Assembly (NCBI RefSeq): GCF_020103695.1
Contig: NZ_JAHXBF010000017.1
Coordinates: forward strand, 124,001-188,000
From: Hyalangium versicolor
Lineage (GTDB): Bacteria; Myxococcota; Myxococcia; Myxococcales; Myxococcaceae
DNA length: 64,000 nucleotides
Direction: 5' to 3'
In this document: piece by piece, positions 26,294-34,808 of the stretch
Numbering within the stretch: the first letter of the stretch is position 1
Layout of the letters: the number at the start of each line of letters is the position of its first letter
Program-made: the position numbers and the translations under genes
The notes under the pieces: model-generated
The model's input: the letters and a program-made list of their open reading frames with translations, nothing else
The model's database searches: none
What the model was told of the DNA's origin: nothing

Positions 26294-28918
26294 TCAATGA
26301 GCGCAGGCGATCCCGTCGTCAACGAAGCCGTTGCAGTTGTCGTCCATTCCATTGCATACCTCGGGAGCTCCGGGGTGCACGCTGGCGTTGATGTCTTTGC
26401 AGTCGCTGTTGTTGGCCACGTAGCCTGCGGGCGGGGCGCATCCAAAAGGATTGGCGCCAAAAGAAGCAGGGTCGCCGTACCCATCCCCATCTCGATCCAT
26501 GTAGAAACTGCGAGGCAGACTGGCGTCGGCATCGTTGCAGTCGCTGGAGTTCGACACATAGCCCGCAGGCGCCAGACAGGCTTGGGTGCTCACGGAAGGA
26601 TTGCCCCGACCATCCGCATCCGCGTCACGGTAGAAGGTGTTCATGCTGAAGCCTTCATCAACGGACCCGTTGCAGTTGTTATCCACCCCATCACAAACCT
26701 CAGCGGCGCCAGGATGCGCGCTGGCGTTGAGATCGTTGCAGTCACTGGAATTGGCGGCGTAGCCCGCGGGCGGAGTGCATCCAAAGGGGGGGGCGCCAAA
26801 AGAAGCAGGGTCGCCGTACCCATCCCCATCTCGATCCATGGAGAAATTGCGAGGCAGACTGGCGTCGGCATCGTTGCAATCGCTGGAGTTGGACACATAG
26901 CCTATCGGCGCCGAGCACGCCTGGGTGCTTGCGGAAGGATTGCCCCGACCGTCCCCATCCCCGTCATAGTAGTAGGTGTTGCTGCTCAAGCCTTCGTCGA
27001 TGATCTGATTGCAGTTGTCGTCCATTCCATTGCATACCTCGGGAGCTCCGGGGTGCACGCTGGCGTTGACGTCTTTGCAATCGCTGTTGTTGGCCACGTA
27101 GCCTGCGGGCGGGGCGCATCCAAAAGGAGCGGAGCCAAAGGAAGCAGGGTCGCCGTACCCATCCCCATCTCGATCCATGTAGAAACTGCGAGGCAGGGTG
27201 GCGTCAGCATCGTTGCAGTCGCTGGAGTTGGACACATAGCCCGCGGGCGCCAGGCAGGCCTGGGTGCTCACGGAAGGATTGCCCCGACCGTCCCCATCCG
27301 CGTCACGGTAGAAGGTGTTCAGGGGGATTCCCTCGTCAATGGAGCCATTGCAGTTATTGTCCACCCCATCGCAAACCTCGGTGCCCCCGGGATGCGCACT
27401 GGAGTTGTTGTCGTTGCAGTCGCTGGAGTTCGACACGTACCCCGAAGGCTGCGCGCACGTCTGTACCACGTCAGCCGGGTTGCCATAGCCATCCCCATCC
27501 GCATCTCGGTAGAAGGAGGTGTTCCCCTCATCCGACACCCCGTCACAGTCGTTATCCAGGCCGTCGCACACCTCGGCGGCCCCGGGGTGGATCGCGGGAT
27601 CGAAGTCATCGCAGTCCAAGCCATTCTCCACGTACTCGACGCTTGGGGGCTGGCAGCCTTCCTCGGGAGGAAGCAGCTCGGCGCCATAGCCATCGCCCTC
27701 GAGATCGTAGAAGTAGATGTTCAGCAGTTGCGTCTGAGTCAGCGTGAGCTGATTGGCGAGTGTGCCGTCACCCAACTGGCCCGAGGTATTCTGCCCCCAG
27801 GCCCAGAACGGGCAGCCGGGGCGCAGCGCCAGAGCGTGGAAGAGTCCCGCGGAGACCGCGAGCGCATCACCCAACCCCTGCACTCGCACAGGGCTGGTGC
27901 GCTGAGTCGTCGTCCCGTCACCGAGCTGGCCCAAGGTGTTCTGTCCCCAGGACCAGGCGGCCCCCGTGGAGTCGATGGCCAGCGAGAAGTTGCCTCCCGT
28001 GGCGATGGACTTCACCGCCCCCGTGAGAGCCACCGCCACGGGCGTGCTCTGCGCCGTGGCGGTCGTCCCGTTGCCCAGCTGCCCATTGGTGTTCTGTCCC
28101 CACCCCACCGCGCTCTGGTTGGAGAGCAGCGCCAACGAGTGGGTGGCTCCGGCGGCAATGGCGGTGGCTGGGAGCACCAGATTCACCGAGTACGGCGTGA
28201 GCTGATTGACGCTCGAGGCGCTCCCATTGCCGATCTGCCCATTGAGGTTGCGGCCCCACGTCCACACGGTTCCGTTCGCCCCCAGGGCCATCGAGTGGTA
28301 CCACCCCGCCGAGACGGCCACGGCACTGACGGGCAGGTTGATGCGGCCGGGCGTCAGCCGGGTGCTCGTCGTCCCATCGCCAAGCTGGCCATAGGTGTTG
28401 GTGCCCCACGCGTAGACGCTGCCATCAGCGGCGATGGCCAGCGAGTGGGTCAGTCCTCCCGCGATGGCCACGGCTCCTCCCGGAATGGCCACGGACACGG
28501 GACTCAGGCGGCGAGTCGTCGTTCCATCACCGAGCTGGCCGAAGCTGTTCTGCCCCCAGGCCCAGACCGTGCCGTCCACGCCGAGTGCCAGCGAGTGGCT
28601 CCTGCCCGCGGAGATCGCCAGGATGGCGGGAAGCCCAGGGACGCGGACCGGGACGTTGGCAAGCGTCTGCGTCCCGTTGCCGAGCTGCCCATCCGAGTTC
28701 AGTCCCCAGGCCCACACCGAGCCGTCCGTGCGCAGGGCCAACGAGTGGGAGTTGCCGGCGGAGAGCGCCTTCGTCACGGTGCTGCTGGTGACAAGCGCAG
28801 CAGCCACGGCTCTTGAGTCCTTGGTCTCGACGGGCAGCGATTCGCCTCCCGAGCCATCCACCCCACAGCCTGTCACGCACAGCGCCCACAGCACGGCCCA
28901 CATCAACTGTCTCAACAT
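26294..28918 (-). CDS. lipoprotein: RCC1 repeats plus MopE-type metal-binding repeats
   Basis: An 874-residue exported lipoprotein. The signal peptide ends in the lipobox VTGC (about residue 18). About seven RCC1 repeats follow (GxxHSLAL, GSVWAWGxNxxGQLGDGT), forming a beta-propeller. The C-terminal ~430 residues hold alternating MopE-type modules: DCDDxxxxxHPGAxEVCDGxDNDCDGxxDEG with calcium-like DxDGDGYG loops. MopE motifs bind copper in methanotrophs; here they are only a family resemblance. The start at 28918 has GAGG 8 nt upstream and places the leader correctly. Likely a cell-surface protein. Confidence 0.85.
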   Translation of the reverse strand: MLRQLMWAVLWALCVTGCGVDGSGGESLPVETKDSRAVAAALVTSSTVTKALSAGNSHSLALRTDGSVWAWGLNSDGQLGNGTQTLANVPVRVPGLPAILAISAGRSHSLALGVDGTVWAWGQNSFGQLGDGTTTRRLSPVSVAIPGGAVAIAGGLTHSLAIAADGSVYAWGTNTYGQLGDGTTSTRLTPGRINLPVSAVAVSAGWYHSMALGANGTVWTWGRNLNGQIGNGSASSVNQLTPYSVNLVLPATAIAAGATHSLALLSNQSAVGWGQNTNGQLGNGTTATAQSTPVAVALTGAVKSIATGGNFSLAIDSTGAAWSWGQNTLGQLGDGTTTQRTSPVRVQGLGDALAVSAGLFHALALRPGCPFWAWGQNTSGQLGDGTLANQLTLTQTQLLNIYFYDLEGDGYGAELLPPEEGCQPPSVEYVENGLDCDDFDPAIHPGAAEVCDGLDNDCDGVSDEGNTSFYRDADGDGYGNPADVVQTCAQPSGYVSNSSDCNDNNSSAHPGGTEVCDGVDNNCNGSIDEGIPLNTFYRDADGDGRGNPSVSTQACLAPAGYVSNSSDCNDADATLPRSFYMDRDGDGYGDPASFGSAPFGCAPPAGYVANNSDCKDVNASVHPGAPEVCNGMDDNCNQIIDEGLSSNTYYYDGDGDGRGNPSASTQACSAPIGYVSNSSDCNDADASLPRNFSMDRDGDGYGDPASFGAPPFGCTPPAGYAANSSDCNDLNASAHPGAAEVCDGVDNNCNGSVDEGFSMNTFYRDADADGRGNPSVSTQACLAPAGYVSNSSDCNDADASLPRSFYMDRDGDGYGDPASFGANPFGCAPPAGYVANNSDCKDINASVHPGAPEVCNGMDDNCNGFVDDGIACAH
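26330..27370 (-). repeat. 339-bp tandem repeats in the MopE region
   Basis: CTCGATCCATG recurs at 26491, 26830 and 27169, exactly 339 bp (113 codons) apart, and long flanking stretches are almost identical. This is a second recently expanded coding repeat in the window. Confidence 0.8.
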
Positions 28919-29044
28919 GGAACACACCTCGACTTGGCGAGCAGTCCAGCCCACCTGACGAAGCGCCCTGTAGCAGTAAAATAGCTTTTCCCAAAGGATT
29001 TCACGGGTTTCAGCGATTGCACCTGGTACGTCTCCAACCGCTGA

Positions 29045-29632
29045 TCACCCGGGACGACCTTCCAGCTTGCGCTCGATGCGCCGGTCCGGCACCAGCCATA
29101 CCAGCGCCACGAGCAGATACACCCCGTCAGCGATCCACGGAGACACGAGCAGCGCCAGGGGAATGGCCAACAGGTACAGCAGCGCGGACAGCTTCCCCTT
29201 GGTATCCCGCCCGATCGCTTGCTTGAGCTTCGAGTTCGGCCCCTGCGCCGCGATGATCAGGTTCTGCAGGAGGGTGTACGCCACTCCTGCCAGCAACAAG
29301 ACGCCGCCGTAGATGGCCGTGGGCAAGGGGGCGAACTCGGTCTCATCCCACCACGACGTCACGAAGGGTATCAGCGACAGCCAGAACAACAGGTGCAGGT
29401 TGGCCCACAGGATCTTGCCATCCACCCGCTCGGTGGCGTGGAGCAGGTGGTGGTGATTGGTCCAGTAGATGCCGATGTATACGAAGCTCACCACGTACGC
29501 CGACAGCACGGGAGCCAACTGCTTGAGCGCCGCGAGGTCCGCGGTGTGCGGTGTCTTCAGCTCCAGCACCATGATGGTGATGAGAATGGCGATAACGCCG
29601 TCGCTGAAGGCTTCCAGTCGTCCCTTGGTCAT
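29045..29632 (-). CDS. TMEM175/DUF1211-type membrane protein
   Basis: A 195-residue integral membrane protein with about six hydrophobic segments. It starts MTKGRLEAFSDGVIAILIT, with the FSD signature of TMEM175, a potassium-channel family. Bacterial members are single-repeat and assemble as tetramers. The frame runs on upstream, but the family N-terminus fixes the start at 29632. It sits 67 bp downstream of the SnoaL-like gene on the same strand. Confidence 0.85.
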   Translation of the reverse strand: MTKGRLEAFSDGVIAILITIMVLELKTPHTADLAALKQLAPVLSAYVVSFVYIGIYWTNHHHLLHATERVDGKILWANLHLLFWLSLIPFVTSWWDETEFAPLPTAIYGGVLLLAGVAYTLLQNLIIAAQGPNSKLKQAIGRDTKGKLSALLYLLAIPLALLVSPWIADGVYLLVALVWLVPDRRIERKLEGRPG

Positions 29633-29699
29633 GCGGCAGGTTAGGGCCGCAGTCCCTCCGGGATGCAATCGTCCTCCAGACCGACCTGAAGAATCTTGC

Positions 29700-30467
29700 T
29701 CAAGCCCCGTAAGTGCTCCATTGCTCACGAAGCTTCCCATCCGAGACTCGGAAGAGGACAAGGCCGCGCCGCTCGATACCCTGTCCATCGCGGGTGAAGG
29801 AGATGACGCTGCGTGCCGCGACGTTCGGGCCCTCGGCGATGAGGGACTCGAGTCGAACCTGCACGGTGGGGTTCTCCTCACGGAACTTGGTGACCGCGGT
29901 GCCAATCGCTGGGACGCCGACGAGCTCGCGGTGCGCATGGTCCACGTAGTCATCGCCCAGGATGTCCGCGAACGCGCCGACATCCCCCGAGTTCCATGCA
30001 GCGAAATAGCGCTCGACGAGCCGCTTGTTCGACATGGCAGCCGCGTCGCTGAACGGCACTCGACCGAGTGCGTTGGCAACCCCGAGCACATCCATGAAGT
30101 CGCGCGTATGCACGATGACTCCCTCGCGCACGCGCAGCTCGAGAAGACCCGTGAGCGTCACTGCGCGCCCGGTCGCTACCACCGTGCCCTTCACCCGCCA
30201 CTGCCCGATGACGACTTCCGGATCAGTCGACTCATGGACGAACACATCCTCGATCGACTCGATCGTGAGCGGGTGGTTGTTCCACCCCTTGCGGTAGCCC
30301 TCACGGACGGCCTCGCGGCCGACGTAGGCCGGAGGGACGTTCGGCGTTGCGAAGGAGAACTCGTGAACGCCATTCGGCGCATACAGATCGGCCAGAGCGT
30401 CCGCGGATTTCGCCTTCATCGCACCATGGAATAGCCGCAGAACCTCTCGGGGAGTCCGCTGGTTCAT
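29700..30467 (-). CDS. tandem SnoaL-like protein
   Basis: A 255-residue cytoplasmic protein made of two NTF2-fold, SnoaL-like halves. The first (about 1-125) starts PREVLRLFHGAMKAKSADALADLYAP. The second (about 130-255) starts SNKRLVERYFAAWNSGDVGAFADILGDDYVDH. Such folds act as isomerases, hydrolases or ligand binders; the reaction is not predictable. GGAGG precedes the ATG at 30467. The upstream region contains two palindromes of the same half-site, typical of TetR-type control, but no regulator gene is adjacent. Confidence 0.75.
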   Translation of the reverse strand: MNQRTPREVLRLFHGAMKAKSADALADLYAPNGVHEFSFATPNVPPAYVGREAVREGYRKGWNNHPLTIESIEDVFVHESTDPEVVIGQWRVKGTVVATGRAVTLTGLLELRVREGVIVHTRDFMDVLGVANALGRVPFSDAAAMSNKRLVERYFAAWNSGDVGAFADILGDDYVDHAHRELVGVPAIGTAVTKFREENPTVQVRLESLIAEGPNVAARSVISFTRDGQGIERRGLVLFRVSDGKLREQWSTYGA

Positions 30468-30500
30468 CGGGACCTCCATCGGGGAGCAAGAGTGGAGCAC

Positions 30501-30549
30501 AAAGCGGAACGAGCGTTCCGCTTTCGAGAATACGGAACGCGCACTCCGT
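30501..30549. promoter_or_regulatory. two operator-like palindromes upstream of the SnoaL gene
   Basis: A 24-bp palindrome at 30501-30524 has 11-bp arms around AG; its core is GCGGAACGAGCGTTCCGC. A second, imperfect copy at 30532-30549 is ACGGAACGCGCACTCCGT. Both lie 35-85 bp upstream of the ATG at 30467 and share the half-site CGGAACG. This is typical of TetR-family operators. Confidence 0.6.
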
Positions 30550-30687
30550 TTGTCAATCAGCCCCCGCCGCCAGCTCTCTGGCGGAGCGTCTCGTACCGCC
30601 AACTGTGCGTGGGCGCCCGAGCCACAACCGCCCACCCGTCTTGGAAGGCATAATGGGCCACCAGCCCTGAGCGAAGGCCGTCCTGCC

Positions 30688-31401
30688 ATGCTGATCGAAA
30701 TCCTGCTCGTGTCCCTGCTGTCCGCGGCCCCCGCCGGGACAAAGCCCTCAGCCCCCGCGCCCAAGCCCGCCGAGCCCACCCAGGGCAGCATCGCCCCCGA
30801 GGTGAAGCCTCTTGTGGAGCGGATGCAGTCCTTCTACGAGAAGACGCAAGACTTCAAGGCGAGCTTCAAGCAGGACTACAAGTACAAGACGTTCAACCGC
30901 ACCCGGACGTCCACGGGGACGGTGCTCTACAAGAAGCCCGCGCTGATGCGCTGGGAGTACGAGTCGCCCGGGAAGACCACCTACGTGCTGACGGGCAACA
31001 AGGCGTACATCTACTCCGTCGAGGCGGAGTCGATCATGGTGCTCAGCCTCGAGACGAGCAAGCTCTCGCCCTCGGTGAGCTTCCTGCTGGGGCGGGGACA
31101 GTTGGCCCGGGAGTTCAACATCACTCAGGGCAAGTGCGCGGACTGCAAGGGCGCCCTCCTGGTGCTGGATCCGGTGCATTCCGATCCGCGCTTCACCCAG
31201 GTGCGCTTGGAGGTGGACTCCAGCACCGGTCAGGTCCTCAAGAGCACCGTGGTGGATCCGGACGGTGCCGAGAACACCATCTCCTTCCTGGACTTGAAGA
31301 CCAACGTGAAGCTCAAGGCAGACAGCTTCAAGCTCAACCCGCCCGAGGGCACGCGCGTCGATGACTTCAACAGCAGTGACAGGCTGTACCCTGGTCCGTG
31401 A
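30688..31401 (+). CDS. outer-membrane lipoprotein carrier LolA-like
   Basis: A 237-residue periplasmic protein. The signal peptide (MLIEILLVSLLSAAPAG) is followed by a Pro/Ala linker and a LolA-type half-barrel: MQSFYEKTQDFKASFKQDY, then GTVLYKKPALMRWEYESP, then GKTTYVLTGNKAYIY, then LDLKTNVKLKADSFKLNPP. LolA ferries lipoproteins to the outer membrane, a fitting role in this lipoprotein-rich genome. It may be one of several paralogues. The start at 30688 fits the signal peptide. It is convergent with the AAA-WD40 gene, 23 bp away. Confidence 0.85.
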   Translation: MLIEILLVSLLSAAPAGTKPSAPAPKPAEPTQGSIAPEVKPLVERMQSFYEKTQDFKASFKQDYKYKTFNRTRTSTGTVLYKKPALMRWEYESPGKTTYVLTGNKAYIYSVEAESIMVLSLETSKLSPSVSFLLGRGQLAREFNITQGKCADCKGALLVLDPVHSDPRFTQVRLEVDSSTGQVLKSTVVDPDGAENTISFLDLKTNVKLKADSFKLNPPEGTRVDDFNSSDRLYPGP

Positions 31402-31424
31402 GCCTGGCAGAGCAGCATCTCGCG

Positions 31425-34400
31425 CTACTCCGCTTCCGCGGGCGAGAGCTTGTTGGGAGCCGGCACCTCCCCCCGCGGGTCGATCCGCGCGTCCAACCGT
31501 GTGGCCCACTCCTCATACAGCCTGCTCGACTCTCCGGCGATGGGAGGAACATCAGCTTCATCCAGCTGGATGTCGCGAAGAGAGATCCACCCATCCCCCA
31601 CATAGAGAGCGACCTTCAAGCTCTTGCTGCCCGGCTCCTGCAGGGGCCGGCCCGCCATGAAGCCGACATACCGCGTCGCCAGCAGGTGCCCATCCGTGTC
31701 CCAGAGCTGGATGGCTCCATTCGCATAGGTCGCAATGGCTCCACTCGCCAGAAACCACGCCTCCATGCTCGAACTCACCTTGGCTTGATATGCCAGGGTC
31801 GACTCCAACTGGCAGTTGGCGGTGTCGAACACCCGGACCTGGGCTCCCTCCTTGACCAGGAAGTGCTGGCCCGTCGCATCCAGCTCCACCTCGGCGGCCG
31901 AGAGAACAGGGACGGAGTTCGTGCGGCATTTCAGCTCGCCCGATACACCGTCCACGATCTCCACACGGTCCGAAAACAAGATGGCGACCAGCCTGCCCTT
32001 GGGAACGAACTTGAAGTCAGAGATCGGATCCTCCCGCTCTCCACGAATGATCTGAACGAGCTGTCCGCTCGCGAAGCCGTAGATGCGCAGCTCGGAGGGA
32101 TTGAACGCCACTGGCGATGGGAACCAGGGATAATCCTTGGCGACCCCCACCAGAGAGGTGTCGTCACTCAGTCCCATCAGCACGGATCGGGCATTCGCGC
32201 CCACCCGCTGCTTGCCCCGAAGGAGCTTCCCCGTGGACGCGTCAATCGCCCGGATGATCCCCTGCTTGTCGTACAGCAGCGCAATCATATGGTTGGGATC
32301 CAGAAAGACTGCATCCGCCGAAGGGTATGCGCCCAGCTCCATCTTGCCGTCCTTGGCGAGGATCACGGCGCCGGGACCTCCCCAGGCGCCCAGAAGGTCT
32401 CGGACCACGATCCGGCCATTCGGCAGCAGCTCGCCCCATCTGCGGGTGGGGCACATCTGGTCCGCCTCGCTCGCGGACGGAGGCCGCCAGTAGCGCACGA
32501 TGCCCGAGGCATCCGCCAGGAGAAGCCCCTCTGGAGTGAAGCGGACGAAGTTGGCGCGCCCCGGGTTCTTGATGAGGTAGAGCCGCTTCTGGCGGCGGGC
32601 CTCGTAGACAATGATGTTGGTCCCGGAGTCCGCCAAGGCGAGGAGCTTGGAATCCGCGGAGAAGGCCATGTCCTGAACCTGGCCGCCCGTCGCTACCTGG
32701 CCGAGCAACTCCCGCAGGGACGTATCCCAGAGCAGCACTTCCGAGCCATAGGCCACCGCCATGACAGACTCGTCAGGACTGAACCTCACCTCCTGGGGAC
32801 TCCAGATATCCACGGAGAACGCCTCGGAGTTGGCGCTGGCGCGGAGGATCGACTTCAGGGAGAGCTGGAAGGTGTAGAGGTTGACGGTCTCTCCCCGCAC
32901 CGTGTCCAGCAGCGTGATGCTGCCCGTGTTGATGAGCCCGACAAAACGCCCGGTGGAGCTGACTCCCAACGCGCCCCCCCCACCCGGGGGCCGGAAGATC
33001 TTGGAGGAGCCGTCCTGCTTGACGGCCGCCACAGTGTGGTCCTCGAGCACGGCCGCCAGCGTGCTGCCATCGGAGCTGAGGGCAAACCGCCTGGGCTTCT
33101 TGGGCAGGACCACGCGGGAAAGGTCTCCTCCGGTGTTGGCATCTCTCCACTGGCATTCGGCGCCAAGGCAGGTGACGAATTGGCTGCCGTCACCGCTCAG
33201 CGTGGACACCTGCTTGTTCTTGCTCAGAGCGCTGAGCGCGGGAGTCACCCCCGGTATGTTCCGCGTGCTGCCGGAGCGCATGTCCCTGATGGACAGCTTG
33301 TCCTGGGACGAGATGAACGCGAGACGGCCGTCGTCGCTATAGCCCAGCGCACCTCCGCGGCGGACGATATGGTCTCTCGGCTCGAGCGCCCGGGCGAGCT
33401 GGTTGATATGTTGCCGGCGCTTCACGTCATCGGAGATCGTCAACGCGCGAAGGCGCAGCAGCATCTCGCCTTCGAAGTCCAGCTCCCGCTGCTTGGTGTC
33501 CGCCCGGCGATCCCAATATTCGGCCAGCAGCCCCGAGGCCTCGTGGGCTCTGCCCCAAACGGACGCCAGCTGCCGGGCCTTGTCCTCCGCAACGTAGCTG
33601 GGAACGTCGCTGCCATAGCCCGCCAGCTCCGCGGCGTACCGCGACGGGATGACGTGCAGTTGCTGGTACCCGTACAGGACCAGGAGCGCCACCGCCACGG
33701 CTGACGCGGCCGCCGCGAGAGGCCCCGTCCAGTTGATGGGCAGGACCTTGCGCGTCCAGGCCAGATCAAAGGCCTTCTCATAAATCCGGTTGCGCACCAC
33801 GATCTGCTCCTCCCGCCGGGTGACCACCCCGGAGAGCAGCAGCTCCGACTGGACGGGAGCCCGCGGATCGAAGCGAACCTGCTTGCCGCCTCGGACGCGG
33901 CGGTAGACGCGAAGAATGTCGTCGCGCCGCTCACTCCTCAGCAGGCGCTCACGCACGAACCGGATGTTGTCGTCGTAGTTGCCCTCCGGAGACAGGATCA
34001 ACTGTTCGACCAGGGCATCCACCGCGCTGGGGACGGCGGAGTCTGGCCGATTCGCGATCGCGGAGCACAAACGCTGGGTCAGGTAGGGATGCCCCCCTGT
34101 CCAGTAGAAGATGCGTTGGATGAGCGCGTCTTGCGTCTTCGCGTCGCCTGGGAGGGCTCGCGTGAGCACCTCCGCTTCCTCGAGCCGGAAGTCATCCAGC
34201 GCAATCCGCTTGCCAATGTTGAAGGGCGTGCGCGTCTCGTCCTTGATGAGATCGCTCGGAGAGGCCACTCCCATGAGCCCAAACGTCAGCCTGTTGAACG
34301 CGGGCTCCGTCGCGCGCAGGTTGTAGGCCGCGCGGATGGCCGCGAAGAAGTCGTCCGTGAACTGGAGGTTCAGGGTGCTGTCAATCTCATCCACCAGGAT

Positions 34401-34808
34401 GACCACGGGGTGCGGCACGACGACAAGGACCTTGCGGAGCAAGTCGAGCAAGCGCTCGGCAAGAGCGATCGGGTCCGCGCCATCCCACCATTCCTTCAAC
34501 TGAGGCAGCTGCAGTTTGTCTCCCAGCCGGTGGACGAACGTCAGATACCAGAGCGCGGGATCATGCAGCGAGCCCATGGTGCTCACGTCGATCTCCGCCG
34601 TGGTGATTCCCGCGGCCTCCAGGCGCCTCTTCGCGCGCACCATCAGGCTGGACTTGCCGAACTGCCGGGCCGTGAGGACGTAGCAGAACTCACCGGCGCT
34701 GAGGGCCTGGACGAAGGCCTCGTCCGCGGGCCGCTTGACGTAGCCCTCGAAGTGGAGCGGAAGCGTCCCTCCGGCGTGGAAGTATTTGTTGGAGGGTACA
34801 GGTTCCAC
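31425..34808 (-). CDS. AAA-like ATPase with TM segment and beta-propeller
   Basis: A 1127-residue protein. The N-terminal AAA-like/STAND-type ATPase of the AAA_35 sort (about 10-300) has Walker A ARQFGKSS (47-54), Walker B ILVDEID (137-143) and a GGHPYLTQRL motif near its end. A transmembrane segment lies at about 360-382. The remaining ~700 residues form WD40-like blades (LSSDGSTLAAVLEDH, FSPDESVMAVAYGSEVLLWDT, FSADSKLLALADSG). It starts at GTG 34808, whose G is the last base of the upstream TAG, so translation is coupled to the SIR2-AAA gene. The propeller suggests a sensor; the pair looks like a membrane-linked defence or cell-death module (inference). Confidence 0.82.
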   Translation of the reverse strand: MEPVPSNKYFHAGGTLPLHFEGYVKRPADEAFVQALSAGEFCYVLTARQFGKSSLMVRAKRRLEAAGITTAEIDVSTMGSLHDPALWYLTFVHRLGDKLQLPQLKEWWDGADPIALAERLLDLLRKVLVVVPHPVVILVDEIDSTLNLQFTDDFFAAIRAAYNLRATEPAFNRLTFGLMGVASPSDLIKDETRTPFNIGKRIALDDFRLEEAEVLTRALPGDAKTQDALIQRIFYWTGGHPYLTQRLCSAIANRPDSAVPSAVDALVEQLILSPEGNYDDNIRFVRERLLRSERRDDILRVYRRVRGGKQVRFDPRAPVQSELLLSGVVTRREEQIVVRNRIYEKAFDLAWTRKVLPINWTGPLAAAASAVAVALLVLYGYQQLHVIPSRYAAELAGYGSDVPSYVAEDKARQLASVWGRAHEASGLLAEYWDRRADTKQRELDFEGEMLLRLRALTISDDVKRRQHINQLARALEPRDHIVRRGGALGYSDDGRLAFISSQDKLSIRDMRSGSTRNIPGVTPALSALSKNKQVSTLSGDGSQFVTCLGAECQWRDANTGGDLSRVVLPKKPRRFALSSDGSTLAAVLEDHTVAAVKQDGSSKIFRPPGGGGALGVSSTGRFVGLINTGSITLLDTVRGETVNLYTFQLSLKSILRASANSEAFSVDIWSPQEVRFSPDESVMAVAYGSEVLLWDTSLRELLGQVATGGQVQDMAFSADSKLLALADSGTNIIVYEARRQKRLYLIKNPGRANFVRFTPEGLLLADASGIVRYWRPPSASEADQMCPTRRWGELLPNGRIVVRDLLGAWGGPGAVILAKDGKMELGAYPSADAVFLDPNHMIALLYDKQGIIRAIDASTGKLLRGKQRVGANARSVLMGLSDDTSLVGVAKDYPWFPSPVAFNPSELRIYGFASGQLVQIIRGEREDPISDFKFVPKGRLVAILFSDRVEIVDGVSGELKCRTNSVPVLSAAEVELDATGQHFLVKEGAQVRVFDTANCQLESTLAYQAKVSSSMEAWFLASGAIATYANGAIQLWDTDGHLLATRYVGFMAGRPLQEPGSKSLKVALYVGDGWISLRDIQLDEADVPPIAGESSRLYEEWATRLDARIDPRGEVPAPNKLSPAEAE

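Noticed and set aside
26285..28816. 843-codon plus-strand frame opposite the RCC1-MopE gene
   Set aside because: Repetitive Ile/Val/Ala-rich translation mirrors the repeats on the other strand. The minus-strand protein has clear domains and a signal peptide.
29045..30091. 348-codon frame as a longer TMEM175 protein
   Set aside because: The first ~150 codons overlap the SnoaL gene in another frame and are Ser/Arg-rich; the family N-terminus begins at 29632.
31398..33704. 768-codon plus-strand frame opposite the AAA-WD40 gene
   Set aside because: Shadow frame; the opposite strand encodes recognisable ATPase and propeller motifs.
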